Shown here one piece after another: positions 10,640-20,964 of a stretch of DNA of 64,000 bases. The notes under the pieces were generated by a model, which ran no database searches, was not told where the DNA came from, and saw only the letters and a list, made by a program, of their open reading frames with translations. Position 1 is the stretch's first letter, and each line of letters starts with the position of its first letter. Origin of the DNA: Glutinoglossum americanum (taxonomy: Eukaryota; Ascomycota; Geoglossomycetes; Geoglossales; Geoglossaceae); assembly GCA_020080175.1 (NCBI GenBank), contig JAGHQL010000001.1:186001-250000 (forward strand). The letters are read 5' to 3'. Made by a program: the position numbers and the translations under genes.

Positions 10640-12890
10640 ATGGCAAATAATCAGGTCCATCAGACGAACTTGGATCGCTACATTGTCATCCATGTTGCCA
10701 CAACGTGCGATGAGCATGGAGTTTATGTCACGAAGGACTCGGCGGAGGTGATTGAACTCGGCTGGATTCTTCTGAATGCGAAGAACCTCGAGGAGGTAAT
10801 GCGCTTCATTCCTCACCTCGGTGTCACGCCCGTCTGAGTGGCGACACCCAAACTCTGTGAGGTCATATTCTGACGGTTTTTTGATGTCCACAGATTCATA
10901 GAGAAAGCGTCCTTGTCAAACCTGTCAATACCCCGATCACTCCTCTTTGCAGTACGTAGCATACATCCCTTTCCCGGTCATATAGAAATGTTCATTCGCT
11001 ATGATTTTGATGTCTTCGAACACGTTTTTCGACATTTCAGAGCTTGAGGCTTACCATGTTCGCTCGTTGACAGCGAGCCTCACCACTCTCACCTGGGAAT
11101 ATGTCCGACAGGCCGGGTCTTTCCGTGACGCAATCAACCGCTTCGACACCTTTGCCCAAGAACATTTGATGGCCCACAACTACGATTTTTCTTTCGTGAC
11201 CTTGGATTCTTGGGATCTTCGTGTACAGCTCCCCCGTGAGGCCCGCGACAAGGCGGTGGTGCTCCCGCCATATCTTCAACACTCTCGCGCCTTTGACCTG
11301 CGCACCGAGTATCAACGTTGGCAGCAGCATCACCCCGAGTCTCTTCCTTTCGGCCCATCTTCTCTCGCGAACATTTGCGCTGCTCTCGAAGTCGAACCTG
11401 TGCAGTCCTCTGCTCCTATCAAACACAACCTTCCATTTCATCTCCAAGCCTTAGCACCAGCTTCCCCGCGCCGTGCTATGGAGGAAGCGATCACTCTTGC
11501 GAGGGTCTTGCGAGGTCTTGTCCGAAAGTCCCAGCCACCTCATGAGCATCCTGATGTCCTCACGAGGCCGATGGACGCTAGAGCCGATGTCCGGGCTTTT
11601 CTTTCGGAGCGTAGCAAGGTCTTACACATGGCTGGACTTCCCCACGACACTACCCAATCCGAGTTGGAGAGCTGGTTTACCCAGTTTGGCGGTCGGCCTA
11701 TTGCATTTTGGACCTTGAGGACACCAGACCAACACAAACCGACTGGTTCTGGTTTTGCCGTCTTCTCCTCGCACGAAGAGGCAAGTTTATCCCAAATTAA
11801 TTTCCTCGCTTTCAACCCTTTACTGCTTTTTTATTCTACCTTCCCGATTCCTCAGCATCTCCAAGTCATCTGCTCTTGCTACTTTCTGTCTATTTTACGT
11901 ATGGCTTGAATTATACTAGATGATGCTGACTTCGTTGCTAATCCGTCACTCCAGGCAGCCGAGAGTCTTTGCATGAATGGTCGTGCTCTCAACGAGAAAG
12001 CTATCGAAGTGTCCCCATCCTCAAGCCGTGTTCTTGATCGCGCCGCTGAGATTTTAACGCCGTTTCCACCTAGCAAAAACCGCCCTAGGCCTGGAGATTG
12101 GACCTGCCCTTCATGTGGCTTTTCGAATTTCCAGCGCCGGACTGCCTGTTTCCGTTGCTCTTTCCCCGCTGTATCTGCCTCTTCTGGTGGCGACCATATG
12201 GGTTATCAATATTCCTATACTGCACCGATGATTCCTACCCAGCCTCCGCACATGGGACATGGCGGTCCTGGCATGAGTCATCCTCGCGGTATGGGAAACA
12301 ACGGAGGAATGGTACCCTTTAGAGCTGGTGACTGGAAGTGCGGTGCCGACGGATGTGGATACCATAATTTTGCAAAGAACGTGAGCTGCCTCCGTTGCGG
12401 CGCCAGCCGTGCCGGCGCTGCTGTCGTTGCAGACACTGCTTTCTCATCTCCGATCGAGGCGCCCTCCGGTTATGGCATGGGACCGTCGTCAATGTCTGGA
12501 ACTCCTGGACCGGGACCATTTGCTGCAGCACCGGGTGGGTTTGGGTCGGGAGGTGGATTCCCTGGGCAGCATTTCGGTGGTCCACAGAGTACATACGCGC
12601 TTCCTTCGGGACTTGGAGCTGCAACCGGTCCGTACCCTCCTCTGAATACTCATTTCGGCCCGAGCCACGGTCCTGCTTCTGCTGGCCCGTTTGATAGCCG
12701 TGCCGCAGAGGCCGCATTCTCTTCCGCCGGGCAGAACTCCACCTCTACCGGTGCAGCCAATGGGTTTTACTCGAGCCACGCTGAGGATCCTTTTGCGTTC
12801 CTTTCTACCGGCCTTGGAGGCCTCACGATGAACGACGATGCCAGGAGAGACCGTCTCAACAACGGCGGATCTGCTAGATCGCCTGCCTAG
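10640..12890 (+). CDS. Nrp1-like RNA-binding protein: exonuclease-like domain, RRM, two RanBP2 zinc fingers
   Basis: Four exons (10640-10795, 10894-10951, 11074-11780, 11955-12890) encode about 618 aa. Residues 1-200 resemble the ERI-1/DEDD exonuclease fold (YIVIHVATTCDEHGVYV, FVTLDSWDLRVQLP) but the expected D-x-E of motif I reads I-H-V-A. Residues about 230-320 form an RRM (KVLHMAGLPHDTTQSELESW; GFAVFSSHEEAAESL). Two RanBP2-type zinc fingers follow (GDWTCPSCGFSNFQRRTACF and GDWKCGADGCGYHNFAKNVS), then a Gly/Pro/Ser-rich tail. Intron 3 begins with GCAAGT, a GC-AG intron, and is the only phase-consistent choice that keeps the RRM. Budding-yeast Nrp1, which has the RRM and fingers, is a stress-granule RNA-binding protein of unknown detailed role; a cytoplasmic mRNA-binding role is inferred here. 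Confidence 0.9.
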
Positions 12891-14684
12891 AGACTTTACA
12901 TCAGCACATTCGTCTCATTCCATGTGATATTTTTGGGGATGGTTTGCGGGAATGATGACCTGGGCGGGGATGGCGTGGGGGTGGTTCAACATCGGCGGAG
13001 TTCTTTACTTGGAAATCCTTAATGCAAATATGGCGGGATTGGAGCATAGAACGAGTGTTTCGTCTTCACGGGCAGAGCGGAAGTCGTGCCTCGTTGGTGT
13101 TGGTCGGAAATCAAAAGTGTCTCGCAATTGGGCTCATATCAAGTTACGATGGGCGGATTGCGATGTTACGACCCAGGGTCTCCGGTCGCATTTTCGATTT
13201 CGTAGTTCTCATAATGCCTTTTAGTGTTGCTTTTTTTTTTTTCGTTTCTTTTTTAATTCGGTGAACTCATCTGCGAACAATTTCGCACCCAGCGATGGCC
13301 ATGGTGCTATACCGGTTCGGGTCATCGAGCAACTGGAAAATATGGCCGACGTTTCTTGCGCTTCAGGTACATTCAATAGGGGGTGGCTTGGATTCGCAAT
13401 TTGTTTTATCGGGGCCTACGTATCAGACAAGTACGGCGCAACTCTCCTGGTGGTCCCCGTAACGTATAGTTTGACAATGCTTTCGGCATCGGATTTTCGT
13501 AATTGCGATGAGGTTCGGGGAAGAGCAGCCTCTGCAGGGAAACCAAACGAGCGCTCTGGGGTCGGGATGGGAGAATCTCCAGACTCTTTTTTTTTTCCCG
13601 TCAATGACGTCGGCACAGTTAATTATTGTTTCCTTGAGCGATCGAACGAGTCTTGTCGGAGCCCTTTATTTTCGAAACTCAGTTTCGGGTCATGTCACGT
13701 CAAGATTGCCTGCTGCATTGTTTTCGAGGGGTTGAGATTGCAGTTGGGGGTTCTTGCATGTTTGGGATCGTTCCATAAAGTTTCCGTGTTGACAGAAGGG
13801 TTTTTTTTTCTTCTTTTCCTCAGGTAGTTTTTCGGAGCGGTCAAAGACTGGAAATGGGCTCTGGTGTGTATTGGCAGCGATTTGTGTGAGAGGTGGTTGG
13901 ATACCCCCATCTCCCTCCCCCCATTTCGTTTGTGGGATGCTGTGTGATTCCGCCAAGATTGATTCTATGACGGATGGTTGATTCGGCATCCCTCTCTTTC
14001 TTGCGACTCATAGTTTTTTCCCTTCTTTCTTGCTCTTTCCCTCTTCCAAACTCTCCACAAAGCAGTTGTTGTGGATATAAGGGATCATTTGCGTTTTGGA
14101 GGCGAGTGCGAAGGGGCGAAGGCGGGAATTGTTTAATGCTGTTGAAAGCAGCTCGACTCACAAGGAGTCGGAGTGTTCCCTATTCATAGTATCTCTCTCC
14201 TCTTCGCCCTTTGCCTCATTTTCTCTTCCTTTTCCTCGCTTTCACCCCATTGTCGTTTTTACAAATTGCCCCTTTCAACGGTGTATGCAGAATGGATTGA
14301 CTGACGGGGGTTAAAGAAGGCTCCTCTCTCTTCCCCTTTATTTTCTCTTCTCTCCTCAGGGGGCTTGGGTTGGTCCTGTATATCAGATGACGCCGCGACG
14401 ATGGGAATGGTTTGAGGGTAGCTTTTATAAAATAAAAACCCTGGAGAACAGCGTGCATTAGAATGATTTTTCCATTTCGGGGGTTCGCCGTTGCTTCACT
14501 GCCACAACGATAAACGGCGATAAACAAACGTTCTTCATTGCTTTTTGAATCTTTAAATCTGTACCATGACGTCATTGGCCCGAGCATCAAAAGCAAGTCA
14601 ACACCGAGAGAACAACGCAGCATCATCGTAGGAATAACAAAAACATGATTGACAGAGGATAGCCAGCCAAACGAACCACCAGCC
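12891..14684. other. Intergenic, no supported gene
   Basis: About 1.8 kb separates two genes on the same strand. The first part is probably 3' UTR of the Nrp1-like gene. It has poly-T runs (13231-13250, 13587-13597, 13800-13815) and CT-rich sequence near 13980-14060 and 14190-14350. A 188-codon open frame at 13261-13827 starts at GTG, has no recognisable motif and a T-run-encoded Phe/Leu tail, so I do not call it. Confidence 0.5.
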
Positions 14685-15611
14685 ATGAAATCCCCCTCTA
14701 TCCCCATCCCCATCCGCATCCTGACCCACAACATCCGCTACGCAACCACCTCCCCATTCCCGGGCGAAGAGCCCTGGCCCACCCGAAAACCCCGTCTCGT
14801 ATCTGAACTCCGATTCCATACCCGACGCAGCCCAGAGGCATTTATTTGTCTACAGGAAGTTCTGCACGGGCAGTTAATCGACATACTCGATGGTCTGAAT
14901 AGCGACGGTGATGACGAATGGACATATTTCGGCGTCGGCCGCGACGACGGCCACCAAGCTGGGGAGTACAACCCGGTCCTCTACCACCAGCGCACTTGGA
15001 CGCTGCGAAGCTCCCAAACCTCCTGGCTGTCCCCAACTCCGCACGTCCCGTCTAAAGGGTGGGACGCGGCGTGTTTCCGCATCGTGTCGGCTTGCGTCTT
15101 TCGGCACCAGGAATGCGGGGTAGAAATCGCAGTAATGAATACGCATCTCGATGATCAAGGATCCTCGAGTCGAGTTCACGGAGTGGAGATTCTGGGGGGG
15201 CTAGTGAGGGATTTCGCGGCAAGAGGCAAGGGCGTGCTAGTGGCGGGGGATTTCAATAGCGAAAGGGAAGGCGCGGCGTATCGGCGTTGGATTAGCATGA
15301 AAACTCCCGGGGGAAAGCCGCTGGTGCGGGATCTAAGGGATATGGTAAGGGGGGGGGAGAGGTACGGGGAGGCGAATACGTTTACAGGATTCGGGCATGG
15401 CGGTGGGCCAAAGGCGAGGATTGATTTTATATTTTTGTCTGGGTTTTCTGGCGCTACGGGACACAGGGAGGATGTAAAGGAGGAGGAGGAGGAGGGGGGG
15501 GCTACCGTAGGGAAGGCGACGGGGTATGCGGTTCTGACGAATAGGTTTGTGGATGATGGGGTGTATGTCAGTGACCACAGGGCTGTGGTCGGGGATTTGG
15601 TGCTCTCTTGA
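14685..15611 (+). CDS. Endonuclease/exonuclease/phosphatase family protein
   Basis: One exon of 308 codons starts at the first ATG that is not followed by an early stop (an ATG at 14645 runs into a stop after five codons). The DNase I-like fold is shown by the ordered motifs ILTHNIRY, FICLQEV with the metal-binding Glu, MNTHLDDQGSSSR, VLVAGDFNSE, a late RIDFIF and the C-terminal SDHRAVV with the catalytic Asp-His pair. The family includes DNases, phosphodiesterases and inositol/sphingolipid phosphatases; this short, signal-less member resembles fungal proteins annotated only by the fold, and the substrate cannot be read from the sequence. An acidic insertion (about residues 261-275, encoded by a GGA/GAG run) precedes the last motif. 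Confidence 0.88.
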   Translation: MKSPSIPIPIRILTHNIRYATTSPFPGEEPWPTRKPRLVSELRFHTRRSPEAFICLQEVLHGQLIDILDGLNSDGDDEWTYFGVGRDDGHQAGEYNPVLYHQRTWTLRSSQTSWLSPTPHVPSKGWDAACFRIVSACVFRHQECGVEIAVMNTHLDDQGSSSRVHGVEILGGLVRDFAARGKGVLVAGDFNSEREGAAYRRWISMKTPGGKPLVRDLRDMVRGGERYGEANTFTGFGHGGGPKARIDFIFLSGFSGATGHREDVKEEEEEGGATVGKATGYAVLTNRFVDDGVYVSDHRAVVGDLVLS

Positions 15612-16064
15612 AGCGTCGAGCAGCCAGAGTCTGGGGCTGGATCGTCTTGGGAGTATCTGGCAGCGTTGTTGCGGAAACTAGAACCAAATCAACATGCAAA
15701 CGAGTGCCCTCACGCATAGAGCCCGCCTTTATACAAACCAATTACACTAATTACATTCAGAGTAAAAGCCGCCTGGCCAAGAGTCAAGAACGAGAAAGGA
15801 AAAAAAAAAATTCAAAGAATAGATGCCTTGTTCACATTTTCTTTCCCTCGATACACAGTTGCTGCATTGTTCCGAATCGGGTTATAGGGCAAAGGTGGTT
15901 CGGCCAAACCAATGATGGAGATTCGTTTAACCTGCAATGCTGGGAGCAATCAGAATCCAGGGAAATATGTACGACGGCATTGCACCAAGAACGCTAACGA
16001 CATGCTGTGATCGCTGTGATCTCTGTAATCCGAGAACCCGCCACGCCCCGGCAATCGCTACCGT
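15612..16064. other. Intergenic
   Basis: This is 450 bp between two genes on the same strand, with a poly-A run near 15800. I see nothing else that can be named. Confidence 0.5.
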
Positions 16065-18503
16065 ATGGAACCGTCAGACAGGCGCGAGGATGAGAATGAA
16101 CTGTACCAAGAGTCGATTGAAGTCACTGGGGTAGACGGTGGTTTCACAACATCTCCGGAACAGGAGAAACAAGAGACAAATCATCCAGAGCGAGGAGAGC
16201 TAAAGGCGCCGAGGGAATCGAAGGAGTTAAGGGAGAAGACCGAAGAGAGGACCAAGAGGCTACTGCATGTCGAAGACTCAGACTCGAGCATTGGAGGAGA
16301 TGGAGTCGATCTAGATGGTGATGCCAAGGCTTTAGAGAATGCCAACGCGGGTCCAGCTTTCAGTTCCACAGAAGCCCGCTCAAAGGCAAACGGTGGCGAC
16401 GAATACGTCGGTGTTGGCGGCAAGACTAGGAACACAGAGTCGAAGCTACAGTCTCTCACGAGTTCAATCACCCACCCCAAAAATTTCATCAAATCAACTG
16501 CCCAGCGAACCACAGCCAAGCAGCTATCAAAGATCCAAGACCCGTTCGCACCCCGACGCTCAGACCTCCAGGTCGTAGAAACATACGACGAGCTACAGCG
16601 GACCAAATCACAGATAGGTATCCCCGTCGAGTCTAGAGATGAAGCCGCCAAGAGCCAAGAAGAGACGTTGAAGGCTCTTGAGAAACGACGGGAGAGCACT
16701 CTCGCTACCTGGATCACTGGAAGGCACGTTCAGAGAGTTAGGGTGGCCCCCAGGGGAAGGTTTATGCCTCCGAGGTTTGAGGATTTTGTGGACAGGGACG
16801 AAGAAGGGGAGGAAGTGAGGGTTAGGTGGGAACAATGGCTCGGCCGCGTTAGTGCTCCTTTTCCTTCACGTCGATTTACTCTTTTATTCCCTAATAGAGC
16901 ATACTGGAATTAGTGGCTCCTCTACTACACCCAAGATTTCAGCACGCAGTACGTGGACGAGTTTGTCGATTTGCCGTTCGACGTGAATACACTTAGGCTC
17001 TACGCCGAGCGAGTGATCGTTGCAAGCGCACCCTGGCAAACGTGGTTGATGCACATTCGGAGCGTGTATCGGTGGGAGGACCCTGCCGAGACTGGGAGGT
17101 GGTTCGCTCTGTTTGTTTTTCTGTGGTATAATTCCAAGATCATGACATTTGTGGTAAGTTTGGAAGATTGTAAAAAAAGCGAAATTAAGAGTTTTTGTTA
17201 TTGACGTTTGTTTTTAGTATGGTTATATTGTGTACATGGTCGTCAGGAACTACTACTTCCCGAGCTCTATAGAGTCACTACGAGAATCTATCGACCGTTC
17301 TATGGACCGTACGTTGCGTGGCCTCCCAATCGCACCCTTCTTCGGGTAGGAGCCAGAATTCTAACATCGGAATAGGAGGAGCGACTGCGTATAAAATCGG
17401 TGAGCTGATTGGCAAGCATGGCCGCGAGGGCTGGCTTCAGCCGATGATAGACCACATGGGCCCGCTCATCCAGGCTCAAATTGGGGATTTAGCAAATATC
17501 CTGGAGGTTATGTACAAGTAAATACATCCCCCCTCTCCTTTACTAGAATTCGTGTTCTGACCCATATAGCTTCTATCACTGGAAGGCCCCTCAAAAGACA
17601 GTCGCTTCCCTCTACTTTTTCTTCACCTGCTTCCTCATCTCCGCCACCGCAGACATGGAATTCTGCATGAAGATCATCTGGTTCATCATCGGAGGGACGT
17701 TCTTCATCTGTTGGCCTATATCGAGCCGATATCCAAGATATAGATATTTGGTCTCTCCTATCAGGTGGACCTTATGGGATATACCGACTCACCGTAAGGC
17801 ATTCCAAGTTTTCTGGCTATTTCATCATAAAATTGACACCGTCGTTAGCCGAATGGACCTTCCAGTACCTCCGGAGGGAATCCCAGTCGAGCCGCGAAAC
17901 TCCGATTCAGGAGAAGATCGAACGGATCCACCACGACGAGGAGACCCCAATGAAGCGCCAAAACGGGTCACCAGTCCACCACCACCACCACCATCACCGC
18001 CACTCCCCACCCGAACCTCTCAGCACCGACGAGAACGAGGCGGAGGACTGGCAAAGCGCCGACTCCGCCGCCCACAACACCCTCAACGACCAAACCATCC
18101 TATCCTGCAAATGCGAATGCAGCGGCACATCCGGCAGGCTCGCAATCTCCTCCTCCAGCATCCATTTCGCCCGCTCCAGGCCCCCGAAAGATGAACTCTG
18201 GCGGAGGTCTTTCTCCGATCTCGTCGCGATGAGTAAAGTTCGCCCCCACACTTTTTTCCTCCTCCCTTCCCTTCCCTTCCCTCCCTCCCTAACACCAGAC
18301 CACAGACATCCCAGCCCGCCGCCATCGGCATCCACAGACACCACCACCACCACCATCACAACGACCACAAGCGAGCACTCGATCTGGAGTTTGCGGACGG
18401 GGAGGTGGTTCGTCTGGGGGGGTTCAGAGAGAGAGATCGCGCGTTCAATTGCATCGTCGGGGTCTCGGGGCTGAGGTGGGCGGTCGCTAACGACAGGAAG
18501 TGA
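16065..18503 (+). CDS. DUF3292-like fungal membrane protein with C-terminal GRAM-like region
   Basis: Seven exons (16065-16847, 16914-17153, 17218-17308, 17376-17517, 17570-17793, 17849-18237, 18306-18503) encode about 688 aa; all phases close. The first 170 residues are charged and disordered. A conserved region follows, with two hydrophobic hairpins (around WFALFVFLWYNSKIMTFVYG and SLYFFFTCFLISATADMEF plus IIWFIIGGTFFICWPI), then a C-terminal part resembling a GRAM/PH-like domain (ISSSSIHFARS, ALDLEFADGEVVRLGG, FNCIVGVSGLRWAV). Two seven-histidine tracts flank and interrupt the last domain. I recognise the overall arrangement as the fungal DUF3292 family, whose function is unknown; membrane hairpins plus a GRAM-like domain suggest an ER or contact-site protein. 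The intron before the last exon has a weak donor (AAA|GTTCGC) forced by phase. Confidence 0.8.
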
Positions 18504-18696
18504 TTCTGCATTGGGGGGGTGCGGGTGTACTACTAGGATCGAGGCGGGCGGCTGCTAATAATAGGACGCGATTCTGCGCGGAGAGGGTAGGTGTATCAGG
18601 GTTGAAGGGTACATTAGGGATTTCCTCGATTGTCGATTTTGTGGGGAGGGGGGTTTTTTCTTTTCTTTTTTTTTTCCCCCGTTTTCGTTGTGTTAT

Positions 18697-18734
18697 GGGG
18701 GGGAGGGGAAAGGGGGGAAAGGGGGGAAAAGGGG
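18697..18734 (+). other. G-quadruplex motif
   Basis: Five G-runs of 7, 4, 6, 6 and 4 bases are separated by loops of 1, 3, 3 and 4 bases, all A. This exceeds the usual G3+N1-7 criterion and lies on the RNA-like strand of the DUF3292-like gene, about 195 nt past its stop codon. Confidence 0.85.
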
Positions 18735-18973
18735 AATCGGCGGGGCGTACACATGGCGGTTGTAACAATGTAATATGACGATGTTTTTTTTGCTCGTCTG
18801 CTTGCGGGAGGAAGGGGGTGATAATAATTAAAGCATGGCTGGTGGGTCTGGAAAATAATAGTCGTTCTTCTCTTTTTCTTTTTTTTTTTAACCATCATAC
18901 TCTCTCTAATCCAGTGCACCACCCCCCTTTTTTTTTTTCCTAAGGAGGGTCCGTTTCATTAATCTAACTTGAG

Positions 18974-18997
18974 TTTTTTTTTTTTTAAAAAAAAAAA
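18974..18997. repeat. T13/A11 palindromic homopolymer
   Basis: Thirteen T are followed directly by eleven A, giving a perfect inverted repeat with no spacer. It sits between two convergent genes and could act on both strands as an AU-rich 3'-end element. Confidence 0.7.
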
Positions 18998-19094
18998 GAA
19001 AAGGTTATGCAGTAAATAAAAAAAAAAGGCGCTGTCCTGTTTCAAGAAAGAAATAGGCTCGTCCCTCCTTGCTTGCTTGTCCATTATCGAGTGG

Positions 19095-19121
19095 TGATGA
19101 TGATGATGATAATAATAATAA
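19095..19121. repeat. GAT/AAT microsatellite
   Basis: A run of (GAT)n passes into (AAT)n, immediately downstream of the sulfite oxidase stop codon on the minus strand. Confidence 0.8.
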
Positions 19122-19199
19122 AATTACCGCGGCCGCTCAAGTTTCTAATTCTAATTCTAATCCCGGTCTGGGTGAATGAAAACCCCCCCAACACACGGG

Positions 19200-20964
19200 C
19201 TAATGCCCCGCTACCGTTCTCTCCGTATTCCCCACGTTCCTCATCAGCGACCCCCCGCCGTTCTCCTCCACGCACCCGTGGCCGTTCGTCCCCGCAGCCG
19301 CGACCACAACGTTCAACCCCCTCGCCTCGCCCCACCCGTTATACGCCACGCCCCTGAAATTCCACTCTGCGCTCTCGGACTGCACGTTGCCCCCGCGGTC
19401 CGTGGCGCGGCTCACGACGCGCCGGCCCTCGCCGGGCGGCAGGGCGACCTCGGCGCGCCAGAGCGTCCAGGCCCAGTTCCCTGCCCCTTCCCCGCGGGTC
19501 AGCGTCGCGGGCGTCCACGTGCGGCCGTCGTCGGCGGAGACCTCGACTTTCACGATGGGGCCGTGGTCGCCGGCGGGGAGCGCGTAGCCCCTGACTTCCA
19601 CGCGGGGCTTTTCTCCGCGCGCGGGGGGGGCGACGACGACGACGGTGTCCCCCGTGGTGGGCACGCAGACGACGGAGTTGACGGGCATTCCTTGGATGGA
19701 GGGGCAGAGGGGCCAGTATTTCTTTGCGAGTTCGCGGGAGGTGGCTTGCGGGGGGAGGATCTTGTAGTCGTGCTGCTGGTAGTAGTTTTGGGATTCGGCG
19801 AGCTGGACGGTTATGCGGTCGAGCCACTTGACAGAGCGGGCGCCGGCGATGCCGGGGGCGAGGGCGCGGACGGGGAAGCCGTGGGAGGGGGGGAGGGGTT
19901 TGTCATTCATCTATCGCGTGGAGAGAGAGAGGGAAGGTTTGTTGGCTTTTTGTTTGTGCTGCGTGGAGGAGGATAGGGGAAAAAAAAAAAAGAAAAAGAA
20001 AAGGTGGGCTGGGGAAACATATGTGGTAGAGAGCGTATGAAGATAAAGCTGCTTACGTCGAGAGCAAGAATAACCTCCGCCTCTACGCTCATGCCTCTCT
20101 CCAGCGCGATACTCCCTCCGTACCACCCGTCGTCTTGACACTTCGTCTGAAAACACGCAAACGCCACGTGCGCTCTCCTCCGCTCCTCCTCGTCGTCCAG
20201 AGATACGCCCGCCCTGCTCAGCACATCCCGGAGTCGTGGACCCCGCCACCTCGCGTTCATGACGGCGCCGTCGCGCCAGTCGATGCCGTCGACCTCCTTG
20301 AGCAGCGTGCGCATGGTATGCCGCCGGTTGCCGGCGCATTGCAGGGCGCAAGTCACCGTGTGCTGCGGGAACTCCGTGCGGAGCTGGTGGGGGGAGAGGT
20401 CGAGGGGCCGGTGGACGAGACCGTCGACGCGGAGGACGTGGGTTGCGGCGGAGATGTAGGGGATGGGCCTTTTTGCTCTCTCGCATCGATTAGACATTAT
20501 TATTATTACGATCATGATCATCATCATCGTCGTTGGTTTTTTTTTTTTTTAATTTATTCTTTTTTCTTCTTTCGGGGAGGAAAAGCAGCGTACCCGTGGT
20601 TGCGGTCATAGGCGACCTTTGCGTCGGTGATGAAGCTATTCGCAAGTCTGTCAGCCACGAGGAAAACCCCAACAGAACTCGCATCCAAAAATGAAAATGA
20701 AAATGGAGACGAAAAAAGAACACACACCCACCTCGACACGAGCTCCCTCAGCGCCGGCTCGCGGTTCAAGGGTACCTCCACCACCGAATCCTCAGCCTAA
20801 ACCTCCGCTCCACCAGGAAGACAATCAGCCAAAAAGAATACCACACGCACCCCCGTCCCCCTCTCTCTCCGCCGTTGACATTTCACCCCATCGGGCGCGA
20901 CTCTGCAGAAGGAAAAGAAAAAGAAAAAGAGAAAGAGGCCAATTGGGAGACTGACATGGACCAT
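19200..20964 (-). CDS. Sulfite oxidase (molybdenum cofactor enzyme, haem-free type)
   Basis: Five exons (20956-20964, 20732-20796, 20594-20635, 20057-20468, 19200-19910) encode about 412 aa. Motifs of the Moco domain are clear: PLNREPALRELVSSFIT, YDRNHGPIPY, TCALQCAGNRRHTMRTLL with the molybdenum-ligand Cys near residue 83, DWRDGAVMNARWRGPRLRDV, HGFPVRALAPGIAGARSVKW. The C-terminal third (VEVRGYALPAGDHG; VSADDGRTWTPATL; SESAEWNFRGVAYNGW) is the Mo-oxidoreductase dimerisation domain. No cytochrome b5 domain is present, as in plant-type enzymes, and I see no C-terminal peroxisomal tripeptide. It would oxidise sulfite to sulfate. The last exon is much more GC-rich than its neighbours. The first exon (ATG GTC CAT, 9 nt) is inferred from phase and a GTCAGT donor and is the weakest part. 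Confidence 0.87.

Larger units (their letters stand above)
18504..19199. other. Convergent 3' intergenic region rich in homopolymer and G-runs
   Basis: This 700-bp gap between two convergent stop codons is packed with T, A and G homopolymers, including a G-quadruplex motif, a T/A palindrome and simple trinucleotide repeats listed separately. It probably holds both 3' UTRs and poly(A) signals. Confidence 0.55.

Noticed and set aside
13261-13827. 188-codon open frame on the plus strand
   Set aside because: Begins at GTG, has no recognisable motif, and its ends are translations of T-runs; more likely 3' UTR or intergenic sequence.
14216-14734. 172-codon minus-strand frame opposite the 5' end of the EEP-family gene
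   Set aside because: Overlaps the well-supported gene antisense, has low-complexity Lys/Arg content and no motif.
19339-20486. Long Arg/Pro/Ala-rich frames overlapping sulfite oxidase on both strands
   Set aside because: They are frame shadows of a GC-rich coding region; the sulfite oxidase reading carries all the conserved motifs.
2745-20964. Sulfur-metabolism cluster (cysteine synthase and sulfite oxidase in one window)
   Set aside because: The two genes are 17 kb apart with unrelated genes between them and opposite sulfur chemistry; no evidence of a cluster.
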